Source of the DNA: JAHDBG01 sp963922315
Lineage (GTDB): Bacteria; Pseudomonadota; Gammaproteobacteria; Chromatiales; Chromatiaceae
Reading direction: 5' to 3'
NCBI GenBank assembly: GCA_963922315.1
Contig: CAWUID010000008.1
Span: 1-56,924, forward strand
Length of the DNA stretch: 56,924 nt
The position numbers were made by a program, and so were the translations under genes. Positions within the stretch are counted from its first letter, which is position 1; the number at the start of each line of letters is the position of its first letter. A model generated the notes under the pieces. That model did no database searches. It was not told the DNA's origin and worked only from the letters and a program-made list of their open reading frames with translations. This document shows, piece after piece, positions 1 through 8,125 of this stretch.

Positions 1-53
1 TGACTTTGGCCAGCTTTGCCTTCCGATTAGGCTGCTGAAACTCTAAACTCTAG
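1..53. repeat. Left copy of 53-bp terminal inverted repeat
   Basis: Bases 1-53 are the exact reverse complement of 56871-56923. Reading outward-in, the copy holds a short open frame ending in a stop (with one extra upstream base it reads M-T-L-A-S-F-A-F-R-L-G-C-stop), which looks like the last codons of a transposase. The shared block ends in CTAG. The likely meaning is the 3' end of an insertion sequence whose body lies outside the window. An assembly break at a repeat is an equally good reason for the window ending here. Confidence 0.75.
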
Positions 54-178
54 TTCTATTATCCAAGCATCATGATCACTTGAGTTTCGCCACTGCGTGG
101 CATATAAGAAAGCAGAACCTCGGTAGGCCGGATGATAACTTTGGTTATTTTGCGTTGAAAAACGGATATTATGCAGGC

Positions 179-547
179 TTAACCATTGCTGGCTTTTGTG
201 CGCGTAATATCAATTGTAATTTCGCCATCAAAATCCGGAATAGGTGCACTGATCTTAGTGAGTTGAACGCGTACTGTATGAGGTAAAGAAAAAGATAATA
301 TTTCTTTAGCCACGGCTTCTGCCAATCTCTCAATCAGGTCAGGTTTCTCACGCTTAACTAATGTTTTAATGGCATCAATGACTAAGCTATAGTCTAGTGT
401 GTCTTGTAGTTTGTCACTATTGCAGGATGCTAACAAATCTAACTCTATGGTCAGATCAATGCTAAACCATTGGCCAAGCTTTTTTTCTTCCGGAAAAAAA
501 CCTGTATAGCCATAACAACGGATATTAGTGATGTGAATCGTATCCAT
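179..547 (-). CDS. folB: Dihydroneopterin aldolase (FolB)
   Basis: The 122-residue product has the usual length of FolB, the cytosolic enzyme that cleaves 7,8-dihydroneopterin to 6-hydroxymethyl-dihydropterin and glycolaldehyde in folate synthesis. Visible family marks are the N-terminal GYTGFFPEEKKLGQ block (residues about 13-26), the DYS..ID block near residue 52, ERLAEAVA near 73, and a lysine followed by the ISAPIP segment near residue 99, which is the expected catalytic lysine region. The start ATG is the first in frame. It stands alone on the minus strand next to the window edge, and no other folate gene is nearby except pabC at 48.6 kb. Confidence 0.9.
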   Translation of the reverse strand: MDTIHITNIRCYGYTGFFPEEKKLGQWFSIDLTIELDLLASCNSDKLQDTLDYSLVIDAIKTLVKREKPDLIERLAEAVAKEILSFSLPHTVRVQLTKISAPIPDFDGEITIDITRTKASNG

Positions 548-1008
548 AATACTACGGACCCATATAATATTTCACGAGAATGTGGGTATTAAGTGTTCAG
601 AAGATAATTCAGTACTTCATCCGGAGTGACCCAGGTGCAGCGAACAGTTACTTCATTTGATATGATTTTTTTGTTTTGCAAGTGCGCACAATCATTCACT
701 AGAACAAAATGGGTGTGATGTGTGAATAAACTACGGGTCATTAACAGTCTCCTGCAATAGCGCGAACTGAATCGGGCATAAGCCCAAGACAACTTCTTTC
801 TGAAATTCATGTAACAGCACTTGTTCTAAAGCTCATAATCAATTTATCTTGGCACTTGGCACACCTCAAGTGCAGCGTCATTTGGCTGTTTGTGCAATCA
901 GAATTTTATCACCCGGACCTGTCACCAGAGCGCTGACAGTGATCAACGGATATCGCTTATGCATATATTTTTTTATGGCAATAATTGAGTTTATGAGTCA
1001 GGTTACGA
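548..1008. other. Gene-poor gap between folB and ATPase remnant
   Basis: No convincing gene is seen in these 461 bases. A 73-codon minus-strand frame (589-810) is open, but it has no recognisable domain or clear ribosome site, and its arginine-, cysteine- and histidine-rich start looks non-coding. A shorter start inside it would give about 50 residues ending VTPDEVLNYLLNT. There is a small dyad near 870 (CACTTG, 8 bases, CAAGTG). I see no RNA gene. Confidence 0.3.
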
Positions 1009-1787
1009 TTACGTCCACCAACTGACGATCTGCCGCTTGTCTGTCTGCTGCAATAACATGTTCTGGGTGCTGTATGTCAGATCGCGCGGAATCGTTTCCT
1101 GATAAATGCGGTTGGCGATCGCAGTGACTGGTTGCCGACGGATCAGGCCGAGATCTTCGACATAACTGATATCGTCAGCAGGGAGTACGATATCAGTGAC
1201 TTCACCAGAAAGCAGTCTGCCGATGACGTGACGGACACGTGTTTCTTTCAGTTTGTCGGTCAGTTGATCCAGATGGGTTGCTCGTGACTGAATCAGTGCT
1301 TCGTGTGCGGTACGATAATCGTTCAGTGTGATCCGAACAGTGCGTCCACTTCGTCCAGCAACAGGACCACTGGCTGATCAGCAGCAATAGCCCAAGCCTG
1401 CAGCAGGGCAGTGAGTAACGATTTTGCATCGTATTGTTTGCCTTCTGTGCGCAGCCAGTCAGTTAAAAAGTGACTTTGCAGATAGACCTGAGCAGCCAGC
1501 GCCAGCGCGTTTGTAACAGCACTTATCCCGCGACGGACATCCTCACGCGTAGTCTGGGCTGCTTCAATGTTCGCATACAGTGTCTGATACCGGCCTTGTG
1601 CATGCAGATGCGCCATCAGTGCCAGGAGACAACTGGTCTTGCCGGTCTGGCGTGGCGCATGCAGCACAAAATAATATTCCTGTGCAATCAGGGTTTCTAT
1701 CTGCCGGACATTGATCCGTTGCAACGGGTCAATCAGATAATGTTTGCGCGACTCGGAAGGCCCGGCAATATTGAAAAAGTGTTGCAT
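1009..1787 (-). pseudogene. AAA-ATPase (AAA_35-like) gene with internal deletion
   Basis: The first 154 residues read as the N-terminal half of the AAA_35-like ATPases common in large free-living bacteria: start MQHFFNIAGP, Walker A APRQTGKTS near residue 45, Walker B VVLLLDEVDAL near residue 142. The frame then ends at a stop. In a neighbouring frame the family's C-terminal part continues at once (ITLNDYRTAHEALIQSR, then DISYVEDLGLIRR and NRIYQETIPR) to a stop at 1009-1011. The middle segment normally found between Walker B and this tail is missing, so an internal deletion joined the two halves out of frame. The family's function is not established; many members sit in mobile or regulatory islands. 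Neither half is likely functional. Confidence 0.75.
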
Positions 1788-1832
1788 AATGATGATGTCA
1801 GTTGCATGCCGGATCGTTCTCAGGTGATTTCT

Positions 1833-2087
1833 TCAAAGCCTGATACCTTCGCATACCTGGCGGAAGGGGTGATGGAACGCGAGCCAGCGGCGGAATAACG
1901 GAAAGCGAAAACCGTACGTATTATCAAACGCCTGTAGCAGCTCCTGCTGCGCATGATCATACAGTCCTTCTGCGACGTCTGCGCGTGGCAATGACAGGCC
2001 TGACTGTTCTGCCGACTGCTGAATTAACAGATTGCTCAGTTGTTGTGACAGATAATGCTGTCCTGCGGTGAGCTGAAAGCCCGGCAC
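1833..2087 (-). pseudogene. C-terminal fragment of an ATPase-like gene
   Basis: The 84-residue frame reads FQLTAGQHYLSQQLSNLL near its start and GFRFPLFRRWLAFHHP near its end. These resemble the C-terminal helical part of STAND or AAA-type ATPases (the 'G-HPYL-Q-L' element, then a final 'PLFRRWL'). No Walker motifs are present, and upstream sequence is replaced at about 2090 by a dispersed repeat, so this is most likely a 5'-truncated remnant. It lies directly upstream of the other ATPase remnant on the same strand, but they look like parts of two different proteins. The family call is a guess from a few motifs. Confidence 0.4.
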
Positions 2088-2127
2088 GAGCGAGATGCCA
2101 GCTTAGCAGTCACTGGTCGGGGAAACG

Positions 2128-2200
2128 CCGGGACTGATGTTGACGATCTTGGATGTCATGTGGCCTGGCTTATTACTGCACATCAGTTTGAATCACACCC
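2128..2200 (+). repeat. Single partial copy of the CAGTTTGAATCAC repeat
   Basis: This block matches the outer end of the large inverted-repeat element at 11222-11958, read on its minus strand. Both contain TTGAC, TTGGAT, GGCTTATTA and then CACATCAGTTTGAATCACA in the same order and spacing, with roughly four of five bases identical over about 65 bp. It is a solo, degenerate copy placed between the ATPase fragment and the rpoN promoter region. Confidence 0.6.
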
Positions 2201-2226
2201 GTCTTTCTGGCGCCACGTAAGAGATC

Positions 2227-2279
2227 AGCACGATTCGTGCTAGAATGCTGGTCAGCCTCGCAGAGCATTTTGTGCTCTG
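2227..2279 (+). promoter_or_regulatory. Putative rpoN promoter with two dyads
   Basis: At 2227-2241 lies a 15-base dyad (AGCACGA, one base, TCGTGCT). It runs into an extended -10 element, TGC followed by TAGAAT (2241-2246). Transcription from there would start near 2253 and leave a leader of about 75 nt before rpoN. That leader holds a second hairpin at 2261-2279 (CAGAGCA, 5-nt loop, TGCTCTG). The first dyad could be an operator. No clear -35 box is visible. This is inferred from sequence alone. Confidence 0.4.
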
Positions 2280-2328
2280 ACACTTAATTCTGACTGGTTC
2301 TTACCCTCATGATCCTACCTGACAGGCT

Positions 2329-3744
2329 ATGAAATCTGCGCTGCAATTGCGCCCCAGCCAGCATCTGGCACTGACACCCCAGTTACAGCAGGCAATACGA
2401 TTGTTGCAGTTATCCACTGTTGAGCTGCAACAGGAAGTCCAGTCTGTGCTGGATGAGAATATGATGTTGGAAGTAGTCGAAAGTAACGCTATTCCGACAC
2501 CATCTGTTGCTGCACCTGAGGCCTTGTCTCAGGTACCAGGTGAAGCGCAGGAGTCGATACCGAACCAGTCGGCGCTTGCTGAGGCTGCTGATCTGCCGAT
2601 CGAATCACGTTATCCGACGCAAACCGGAGTTGATTATGATCCGCTCACACAACACAGTTCAGCACCTTCTTTACAAGCGCATCTGCTTTGGCAGATGGCG
2701 CTCACGCCCTTTGCTCCTGTCGACCAGCTGATTGCTGATGTCCTGATTGACAGTATTGATAATAAAGGCTATCTGCAAATTGACACCGCAGAAGTGGTTT
2801 CAGTGTTGTCGGATCAGCAGATCAGTGAAGATGATGTAATCGCTGTTCTGCATCGTATTCAGCAGTTTGACCCGCCCGGTGTGGCGGCGCGTGACGTGCA
2901 GGAATGCTTGTTATTGCAGGCTCGCCAGATAATAGCAGAAGGTGAGCTGAAGTCGCAGGTGATGGTGTTGCTGACCGATCATTTTGCGTTGCTGGCAGCA
3001 CGGGATGAAACCCAACTGGCCCGGGCGCTGAATCTGTCGGTTGCGGCGTTGCAGCCGGTGTTGCAACAGATTCGGTCATTGCATCCACATCCTGGTGAAC
3101 AGGTGGGAGAGGTGGCTGCAGCGTGTGTGGTGCCGGATGTGCTGGTTAGTCAGCAGTCGGCTGGCTGGCGGGTGGAGCTGAATCCGGATATGCTGCCTAA
3201 ATTGCAGATCAATGCAGATTATGTGGCGCTGATCCGGCGTGCTGATCAGCAGGCTGAGAATGTATTGTTGAAAGAACATTTGCAGACAGCACGCAGCTTT
3301 ATTCGTAATCTGCAGACACGGCACGATACGGTATTGCAGGTGGCTCAATGCATCGTACAGGAACAACAAGCCTTTTTTACGCAGGGTGTGACGGCGATGA
3401 AGCCGCTTGTCCTGCAAGAGGTAGCCGATCAGTTAGGGTTGCACGAGTCGACTGTATCCCGGGTGACATCACATAAATTTATGCAGACGCCGCGCGGCAC
3501 CTTTGCATTTAAATATTTTTTTTCCAGCAAGGTGAAGACCGCCGATGGTGGGAGTGTGTCTTCCACCGCAGTCTGTGCGCAAATCCGGCAACTGGTGCAA
3601 GCTGAACCTTCACATAAGCCGTTGTCGGATAATGCACTCACTGAGGCATTAAAAGCGCAGGGTATTGCGATTGCGCGGCGTACTGTGGCCAAGTATCGTG
3701 AATCTTTGCGGATTCCACCGTCTGGTGAGCGACGTCGTCGCTGA
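2329..3744 (+). CDS. rpoN: RNA polymerase sigma-54 factor RpoN
   Basis: The 471-residue protein is a full-length sigma-54, which directs RNA polymerase to -24/-12 promoters and needs AAA+ activators. Region I (residues 1-50) has the glutamine- and leucine-rich SQHLALTPQLQQAIRLLQLS stretch. An acidic linker follows, then the core-binding domain, the helix-turn-helix around residue 365 (VADQLGLHESTVSRVT), and the C-terminal RpoN box ARRTVAKYRE near residue 450. In many gammaproteobacteria rpoN follows lptB; here that gene is absent and ATPase debris lies upstream. Downstream order (hpf, ptsN, hprK) is the usual rpoN neighbourhood. Confidence 0.97.
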   Translation: MKSALQLRPSQHLALTPQLQQAIRLLQLSTVELQQEVQSVLDENMMLEVVESNAIPTPSVAAPEALSQVPGEAQESIPNQSALAEAADLPIESRYPTQTGVDYDPLTQHSSAPSLQAHLLWQMALTPFAPVDQLIADVLIDSIDNKGYLQIDTAEVVSVLSDQQISEDDVIAVLHRIQQFDPPGVAARDVQECLLLQARQIIAEGELKSQVMVLLTDHFALLAARDETQLARALNLSVAALQPVLQQIRSLHPHPGEQVGEVAAACVVPDVLVSQQSAGWRVELNPDMLPKLQINADYVALIRRADQQAENVLLKEHLQTARSFIRNLQTRHDTVLQVAQCIVQEQQAFFTQGVTAMKPLVLQEVADQLGLHESTVSRVTSHKFMQTPRGTFAFKYFFSSKVKTADGGSVSSTAVCAQIRQLVQAEPSHKPLSDNALTEALKAQGIAIARRTVAKYRESLRIPPSGERRRR

Positions 3745-3753
3745 CAATCACCT

Positions 3754-3873
3754 GGGCACCTCTAAAAACATTGCGAGCGAAGCAAAGACGAGGCGAAAAA
3801 GCGCAGTGTACAAAGCGTACATGAGCATTTTTTAACGAAGTATTTGCAAGCACAGTCGTTTTTAGGGGTGCCC
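3754..3873. mobile_element. 120-bp MITE-like element between rpoN and hpf
   Basis: The element starts GGGCACCTCTAAAAAC (3754-3769) and ends GTTTTTAGGGGTGCCC (3858-3873), inverted repeats matching at 15 of 16 positions. It has no coding capacity. It occupies nearly the whole rpoN-hpf spacer and ends 33 bp before the hpf start. No clear target duplication is seen at the edges. Size, termini and intergenic placement fit a non-autonomous miniature transposable element; the parent transposase is not in the window. Confidence 0.65.
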
Positions 3874-3906
3874 ACTTGTCTATCAGGTTGTTTTCAGGAG
3901 TTAACT

Positions 3907-4245
3907 ATGCAGGTAAACATTTCGGGGCATCATGTCGAATTGACTGAGTCTATGCGGGCCTACGTATTAGAAAAATTCGCCCGGTTGGAACGCCATTTTG
4001 ATCATGTAACGCAGGTGCAGGTGATTCTGAGTGTAGCAAAAATTGAGCGTAAGGCAGAAGCTCAGTTGCACGTGGCGGGCGCCGATGTGTATGCAGAAGC
4101 GGTGAATGAAGATATGTATGCTGCAATTGACGCACTAACTGATAAATTAGACCGTCAGGTTATCAGACAAAAAGAAAAACTACAGAATCATCGTGCAGCC
4201 AGTCATCGTGAACGGGCTCTGGAAGAGGAGGTAGTAACTGCTTAG
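3907..4245 (+). CDS. hpf: Ribosome hibernation promoting factor (short HPF)
   Basis: The 112-residue product is the short HPF/YfiA type that binds the 30S decoding region and helps form inactive 100S ribosomes in stationary phase. It begins MQVNISGHHVELTESMR and has the conserved VILSVAKIERKAEAQLHVAG strand region and the DMYAAIDALTDKLDRQ helix. The ATG at 3907 is preferred over upstream in-frame starts because it is preceded by CAGGAG and gives the family N-terminus; upstream sequence belongs to the MITE-like element. The order rpoN-hpf-ptsN is conserved in Proteobacteria and suggests cotranscription, if the inserted element does not block it. Confidence 0.95.
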   Translation: MQVNISGHHVELTESMRAYVLEKFARLERHFDHVTQVQVILSVAKIERKAEAQLHVAGADVYAEAVNEDMYAAIDALTDKLDRQVIRQKEKLQNHRAASHRERALEEEVVTA

Positions 4246-4265
4246 CCGCTTGGTCACATAAACCG

Positions 4266-4721
4266 ATGGGTCAGTTGTTAACGACATCAGCCATCTGCCT
4301 GGACTGCGCCTCGCAGAGTAAAAAGCGAGTTCTGGAACATGCGGCACACTTACTCAGCCTGTCAGACCCGGTGCAAGCTGAGCAGATTTTTGCGCGTTTG
4401 TTAGCGCGTGAACGGCTGGGTAGTACAGGCCTGACCGCAGGTGTGGCATTACCCCATGCGCGCTTGCCGGATCTGATGCATAGTCGCGGCACTTTTATCC
4501 GGTTGCGTCAGGCAATTGATTTTGACAGTCAGGATGGCCAGCCTGTTGATCTGGTTTTTGTGCTGCTGGTGCCAGAAACTGCACGGCAGGATCATCTGCA
4601 TTTATTGGCCCAATTGGCAGCCTTATTTCGCGATACGGCAATCTGTCAGCAGTTGCGTGGCCTGTCTGATGTTCATCAGGCGCATCAGTTGTTCAGCCAG
4701 GTAATATCGAATGCCGCATAG
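4266..4721 (+). CDS. ptsN: PTS nitrogen-regulatory EIIA (PtsN)
   Basis: This 151-residue protein is EIIA-Ntr, the regulatory phosphoacceptor of the nitrogen PTS, which in relatives controls potassium uptake and stress responses rather than sugar transport. The phosphorylated histidine is in GVALPHAR (His64). LARERLGSTGL just before it is also typical. The 3' end overlaps the hprK start by 11 bp, so translation is probably coupled. The gene follows hpf by 20 bp in the rpoN operon. Confidence 0.93.
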   Translation: MGQLLTTSAICLDCASQSKKRVLEHAAHLLSLSDPVQAEQIFARLLARERLGSTGLTAGVALPHARLPDLMHSRGTFIRLRQAIDFDSQDGQPVDLVFVLLVPETARQDHLHLLAQLAALFRDTAICQQLRGLSDVHQAHQLFSQVISNAA

Positions 4722-5661
4722 AGTGCGGGTTACGAATCTGTATGAGGCGTTGCAGACGAAATTGCAGCTCATCTTGTGCGCAGGTGGTGAGACCGGACTG
4801 CAGCGTACCTTGCTGGATGATACGCTGGATGCAGAACGGGACACGATCGTCGGTCCGTTAACCTATATTCACCCGAATCGTATTCAGGTGATAGGTCGTT
4901 CGGAGCAGGCATATCTGCAACAATTAACAGGCGGTGAACGTTCCCGGGCACTGGAAAAGTTGTTCCGCTCTTACACGCGGGCTGTGGTGTTAGTAGATGG
5001 TGTATCCGCTGATGAAGACCTGTGTTACTGGGCAGATCGCAGTGGCCTGGCTTTATTCCGCACACCGTTACCGGATCGGGTCGTGCTGGATAATCTGCAA
5101 CATTTTGCAGCACTCAATTTATCTGATAAGACCACGTTACACGGCGTGTTTCTGGAAGTGCTCGGGATGGGGGTGTTGCTGACGGGGGGTGCCGGAATCG
5201 GTAAGAGTGAATTGGCACTGGAGCTGATCACTCGCGGTAGCCGCTTAATTGCCGATGATGCACCACAGTTCTGCCGGATTGCGCCAGAAATTATCAGTGG
5301 TACCTGCCCATCTCTGTTGTTGGGTATGTTGGAAGTGCGTGGCCTGGGTGTGCTGGATATTCGTGCGATGTTTGGTGACAATGCGATCAAGGCGAATAAA
5401 TATCTGCGCCTGATTGTGTGTCTGCAGACCCGGCAGGAACAGCCACCGCAACGTCTGGTGACGCAACAGGCGACGCGCGAAGTGCTGGGTACCCGGATTT
5501 CATGTGTCACTTTGTTGATGGCACCCGGACGTAACCTGGCGATTCTGGTGGAAGCTGCGGTGCGGAGTCATCTGCTGAAACTGAAAGGGATTGATACCAC
5601 CAAACAGTTTGTGCAGCGGCAGCAGGCGCTATTACAGTCGGTGACGGACGACGAGGCCTGA
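4711..5661 (+). CDS. hprK: HPr kinase/phosphorylase
   Basis: The 316-residue protein matches HprK, the hexameric enzyme that phosphorylates and dephosphorylates Ser46 of HPr. The N-terminal domain covers about residues 1-135. The catalytic domain has the Walker A motif GGAGIGKS (about 159-166), an aspartate pair at about 182-183, and the family signature EVRGLGVLDI near residue 210. In Proteobacteria that have it, hprK sits next to ptsN and acts in a regulatory PTS. rapZ, often the next gene, is missing; a mannose-type EIIA follows with a 1-base TGATG overlap. Confidence 0.94.
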   Translation: MPHRVRVTNLYEALQTKLQLILCAGGETGLQRTLLDDTLDAERDTIVGPLTYIHPNRIQVIGRSEQAYLQQLTGGERSRALEKLFRSYTRAVVLVDGVSADEDLCYWADRSGLALFRTPLPDRVVLDNLQHFAALNLSDKTTLHGVFLEVLGMGVLLTGGAGIGKSELALELITRGSRLIADDAPQFCRIAPEIISGTCPSLLLGMLEVRGLGVLDIRAMFGDNAIKANKYLRLIVCLQTRQEQPPQRLVTQQATREVLGTRISCVTLLMAPGRNLAILVEAAVRSHLLKLKGIDTTKQFVQRQQALLQSVTDDEA

Positions 5662-6029
5662 TGATGGTGGCGCTGTTACTGGTGACGCACCTGGGGGTTG
5701 GCTCAGCGATCTGCCAGACGGTTGAGCATATTATGGGTCAGAGTAAAATTTCTCTGCAATGTATTGAAGTGACTGAGGTGCCGCCAGCGGAGCAGGCGAT
5801 CCGTCAGTGGATGGATAAGCTGACAGCAGGAGGGTTGATTCTGACCGATTTGTATGGTGCGACACCGCATAATGTCGCTTGTCGTGCTGTAGCAGCAACG
5901 GATGCGGTGCGGGTGCTGGCCGGGCTGAATCTGCCGATGGTGCTGCGCAGCCTGAATTATGCGTACGAAGCAGATCTGGCAACCTTATACGACATTGCCC
6001 GGGTTGGTGCCCGGCACGGCATTCAATAG
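5661..6029 (+). CDS. PTS mannose-type EIIA domain protein
   Basis: The 122-residue protein is a stand-alone EIIA of the mannose/fructose family. The likely phosphorylated histidine is in LLVTHLGVGSA (about residue 9). The loop LTDLYGATPHN near residue 64 corresponds to the conserved LTDLFGGSP motif. In Proteobacteria with incomplete PTS this EIIA takes phosphate from HPr and serves regulation, since no EIIB/EIIC permease is present; none is visible here either. It overlaps hprK by one base (or starts 3 bp later at the second ATG) and lies 10 bp before the HPr gene. Confidence 0.88.
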   Translation: MMVALLLVTHLGVGSAICQTVEHIMGQSKISLQCIEVTEVPPAEQAIRQWMDKLTAGGLILTDLYGATPHNVACRAVAATDAVRVLAGLNLPMVLRSLNYAYEADLATLYDIARVGARHGIQ

Positions 6030-6039
6030 TGGGACTCTG

Positions 6040-6306
6040 ATGCTTGTACAAGAGATTACCATCATAAATGTGTTGGGTCTGCACGCGCGGGCATCAGCGA
6101 AATGGGTGAATACGGCCAGCCAGTTTGCGGCAGATGTGAGGCTGGAAAAAAAGGGTCAGGCAGTGAATGGTAAAAGCATCATGGGAGTGATGATGCTGGC
6201 TGCCGGATGTGGTACCCGGCTACAGTTGCAGTTGGACGGACCGGATGAACAACAGGCGTTACAAGCACTGGTTGCTCTGGTTGAGGCGCGCTTCGGTGAA
6301 GACTGA
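6040..6306 (+). CDS. ptsH: Phosphocarrier protein HPr
   Basis: The 88-residue product has both HPr phosphorylation sites: the enzyme-I-dependent histidine in GLHARAS (about residue 15) and the HprK target serine in GKSIMGVMML (about residue 46). The ATG at 6040 gives the standard N-terminus; longer in-frame reading upstream runs into the EIIA gene. The serine and its context support a working HprK-HPr pair. Enzyme I (ptsI or ptsP), which usually follows, is not in the window; the next gene is a transporter. Confidence 0.94.
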   Translation: MLVQEITIINVLGLHARASAKWVNTASQFAADVRLEKKGQAVNGKSIMGVMMLAAGCGTRLQLQLDGPDEQQALQALVALVEARFGED

Positions 6307-6334
6307 GTGTTATCGGGATGGTGAGTAGCTTGCG

Positions 6335-8116
6335 ATGCCGGAATTTCTGATCCCCCCAGACTGGCAACCCTGGGTGGCCCTGAGTGTGCTCGGTGTGATG
6401 TTTGTACTGTTCGTGCGCGACACTTATCCGATTGCAGTGACAGCCCTGTCCGGTGCCGCCTTTTTGCTGCTCATGGGTATTCTGCCGTACGAGACTGCGT
6501 TGGGGGTGTTGTCGAATCCGGGGCCCTGGACCATTGCCGCATTGTTCATGCTTTCCAGTGCGCTGGTGCGTACCGGAACCTTATCTGGCTTGAGCACTCA
6601 AGTGAATCGTTATGCTGCGCGTTATCCGGCCTGGACCCTGGCCGGCTTGGTATTGTTTGTGGTAGTGGCTTCGGCCTTTCTGAACAATACGCCGGTTGTA
6701 GTGGTGATGATCCCGGTTATGGTGCAGATGGCGCAAACATTGCGTATCTCCAGTTCAAAATTGCTGATCCCGTTATCTTATGTCGCGATTCTCGGCGGCA
6801 TCTGCACCTTGATCGGGACTTCAACCAATCTGCTGGTTGATGGGGTGGCACGGGAGGCAGGCCTGGCGCCCCTCAGTTTATTTGAAGTCACGCCACTGGC
6901 GGTGATTCTGGTTGCGTTCGGGATCTTGTATTTATGGATATTTGCTCCCCGGTTATTGCCGGATCGGGACAGCATGACGCAATTATTGTCGGGCCAGTCT
7001 GGTGGGATGCGTTACTTCACTGAGGTACTGATTCCACCGGAGAGTACGCTGATCGGTCAACCTCCGTTGCAGGTTGCCCTGTTTCGACGTGATAACGGGT
7101 ATGTGGTGGATGTGATCCGGGCGGATAATTCATTGCGGCGCCAGCTCAGTAAGATGATCCTGGCAGCAGGTGATCGAGTGGTACTGAAGACGGCCATGGT
7201 GGAAGTACTCAGCTTCAGCGAAAATAAAGATGTGACACTCGCCAGCGCTGTGTCGTCGCGGGCGGCCCGTACGGTGGAAGCGCTGGTCACGCCAGGTTGC
7301 CGGATGATCGGGCGCAGGTTACGCCAGTTGCGGTTGCGGCGGCATTACGGCGTTTTCCCGCTGGCGTTACATCGTAAAAACCGTAACCTGCATCAGCAAC
7401 TGGATGATATCCCGATCCGGGTGGGTGATACCTTATTGCTGGAAGGCACGGAATCTGATCTGCAGCGCCTGGCGCGTGACCAGCGCCTGATTGATTTATC
7501 CATTCCGGCGGTGCGGCCCTATCGTCGTCGTCACGCCCCGATTGTGCTGGGTGCGCTGGGTACGATGGTGGTGCTGGCCGGATTGAATGTGGCACCCCTG
7601 TTTGTGCTCGCCAGTATCATGGTCGCTGTTGTGTTACTGACTCGCTGCATTGACGCTGAAGAAGCGTTTGCAGCCATTGATAAAGATTTGCTGATCCTGA
7701 TCTTTTCGATGTTGGCGGTGGGTGCAGCACTGCAACAGGCTGGAGCGATAGACATTCTGGTGAGTGCCCTGGTACCCTGGCTGAGTGGTATGCCGCCCTT
7801 TGTGGTGCTTTGGTCGATGTACCTGCTGACATCGGTACTGACTGAGCTGGTATCGAACAGTACGGTTGCGGTGGTAGTGACGCCAATTGCGATTGCGCTG
7901 GGAGTGGCCCTGGGGGTAGATCCCCGACCCCTGGTCGTCGTGGTGATGGTAGCTGCTTCGGCGAGCTTCGCGACACCGATCGGTTATCAGACGAATACAT
8001 TGGTGTATGGTCCGGGAGGCTACCGGTTTACTGACTTTGCCCGGATCGGAATCCCATTGAATCTTGTGCTGGGATTGTTAGCTAGCGCCCTGATTCCGCT
8101 GTTCTGGCCATTGTGA
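6335..8116 (+). CDS. SLC13-family anion permease with TrkA-C domains
   Basis: The 593-residue membrane protein has two blocks of hydrophobic helices (about residues 10-205 and 400-593) around a soluble middle part. Motifs such as FLNNTPVVVVMIPV (near 115) and TELVSNSTVAVVVTPIA (near 505) are the paired helix-hairpin signatures of the SLC13/CitT (DASS) ion-transporter superfamily. The central 190 residues read as two TrkA-C (RCK_C) repeats, for example IGQPPLQVALFRRDNGY and IGRRLRQLRLRRHYGV. This architecture is often annotated as sodium/sulfate or dicarboxylate symporter; the substrate cannot be read here. It follows ptsH by 28 bp and may share its transcript. Confidence 0.88.
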   Translation: MPEFLIPPDWQPWVALSVLGVMFVLFVRDTYPIAVTALSGAAFLLLMGILPYETALGVLSNPGPWTIAALFMLSSALVRTGTLSGLSTQVNRYAARYPAWTLAGLVLFVVVASAFLNNTPVVVVMIPVMVQMAQTLRISSSKLLIPLSYVAILGGICTLIGTSTNLLVDGVAREAGLAPLSLFEVTPLAVILVAFGILYLWIFAPRLLPDRDSMTQLLSGQSGGMRYFTEVLIPPESTLIGQPPLQVALFRRDNGYVVDVIRADNSLRRQLSKMILAAGDRVVLKTAMVEVLSFSENKDVTLASAVSSRAARTVEALVTPGCRMIGRRLRQLRLRRHYGVFPLALHRKNRNLHQQLDDIPIRVGDTLLLEGTESDLQRLARDQRLIDLSIPAVRPYRRRHAPIVLGALGTMVVLAGLNVAPLFVLASIMVAVVLLTRCIDAEEAFAAIDKDLLILIFSMLAVGAALQQAGAIDILVSALVPWLSGMPPFVVLWSMYLLTSVLTELVSNSTVAVVVTPIAIALGVALGVDPRPLVVVVMVAASASFATPIGYQTNTLVYGPGGYRFTDFARIGIPLNLVLGLLASALIPLFWPL

Positions 8117-8125
8117 GGGCATGTC

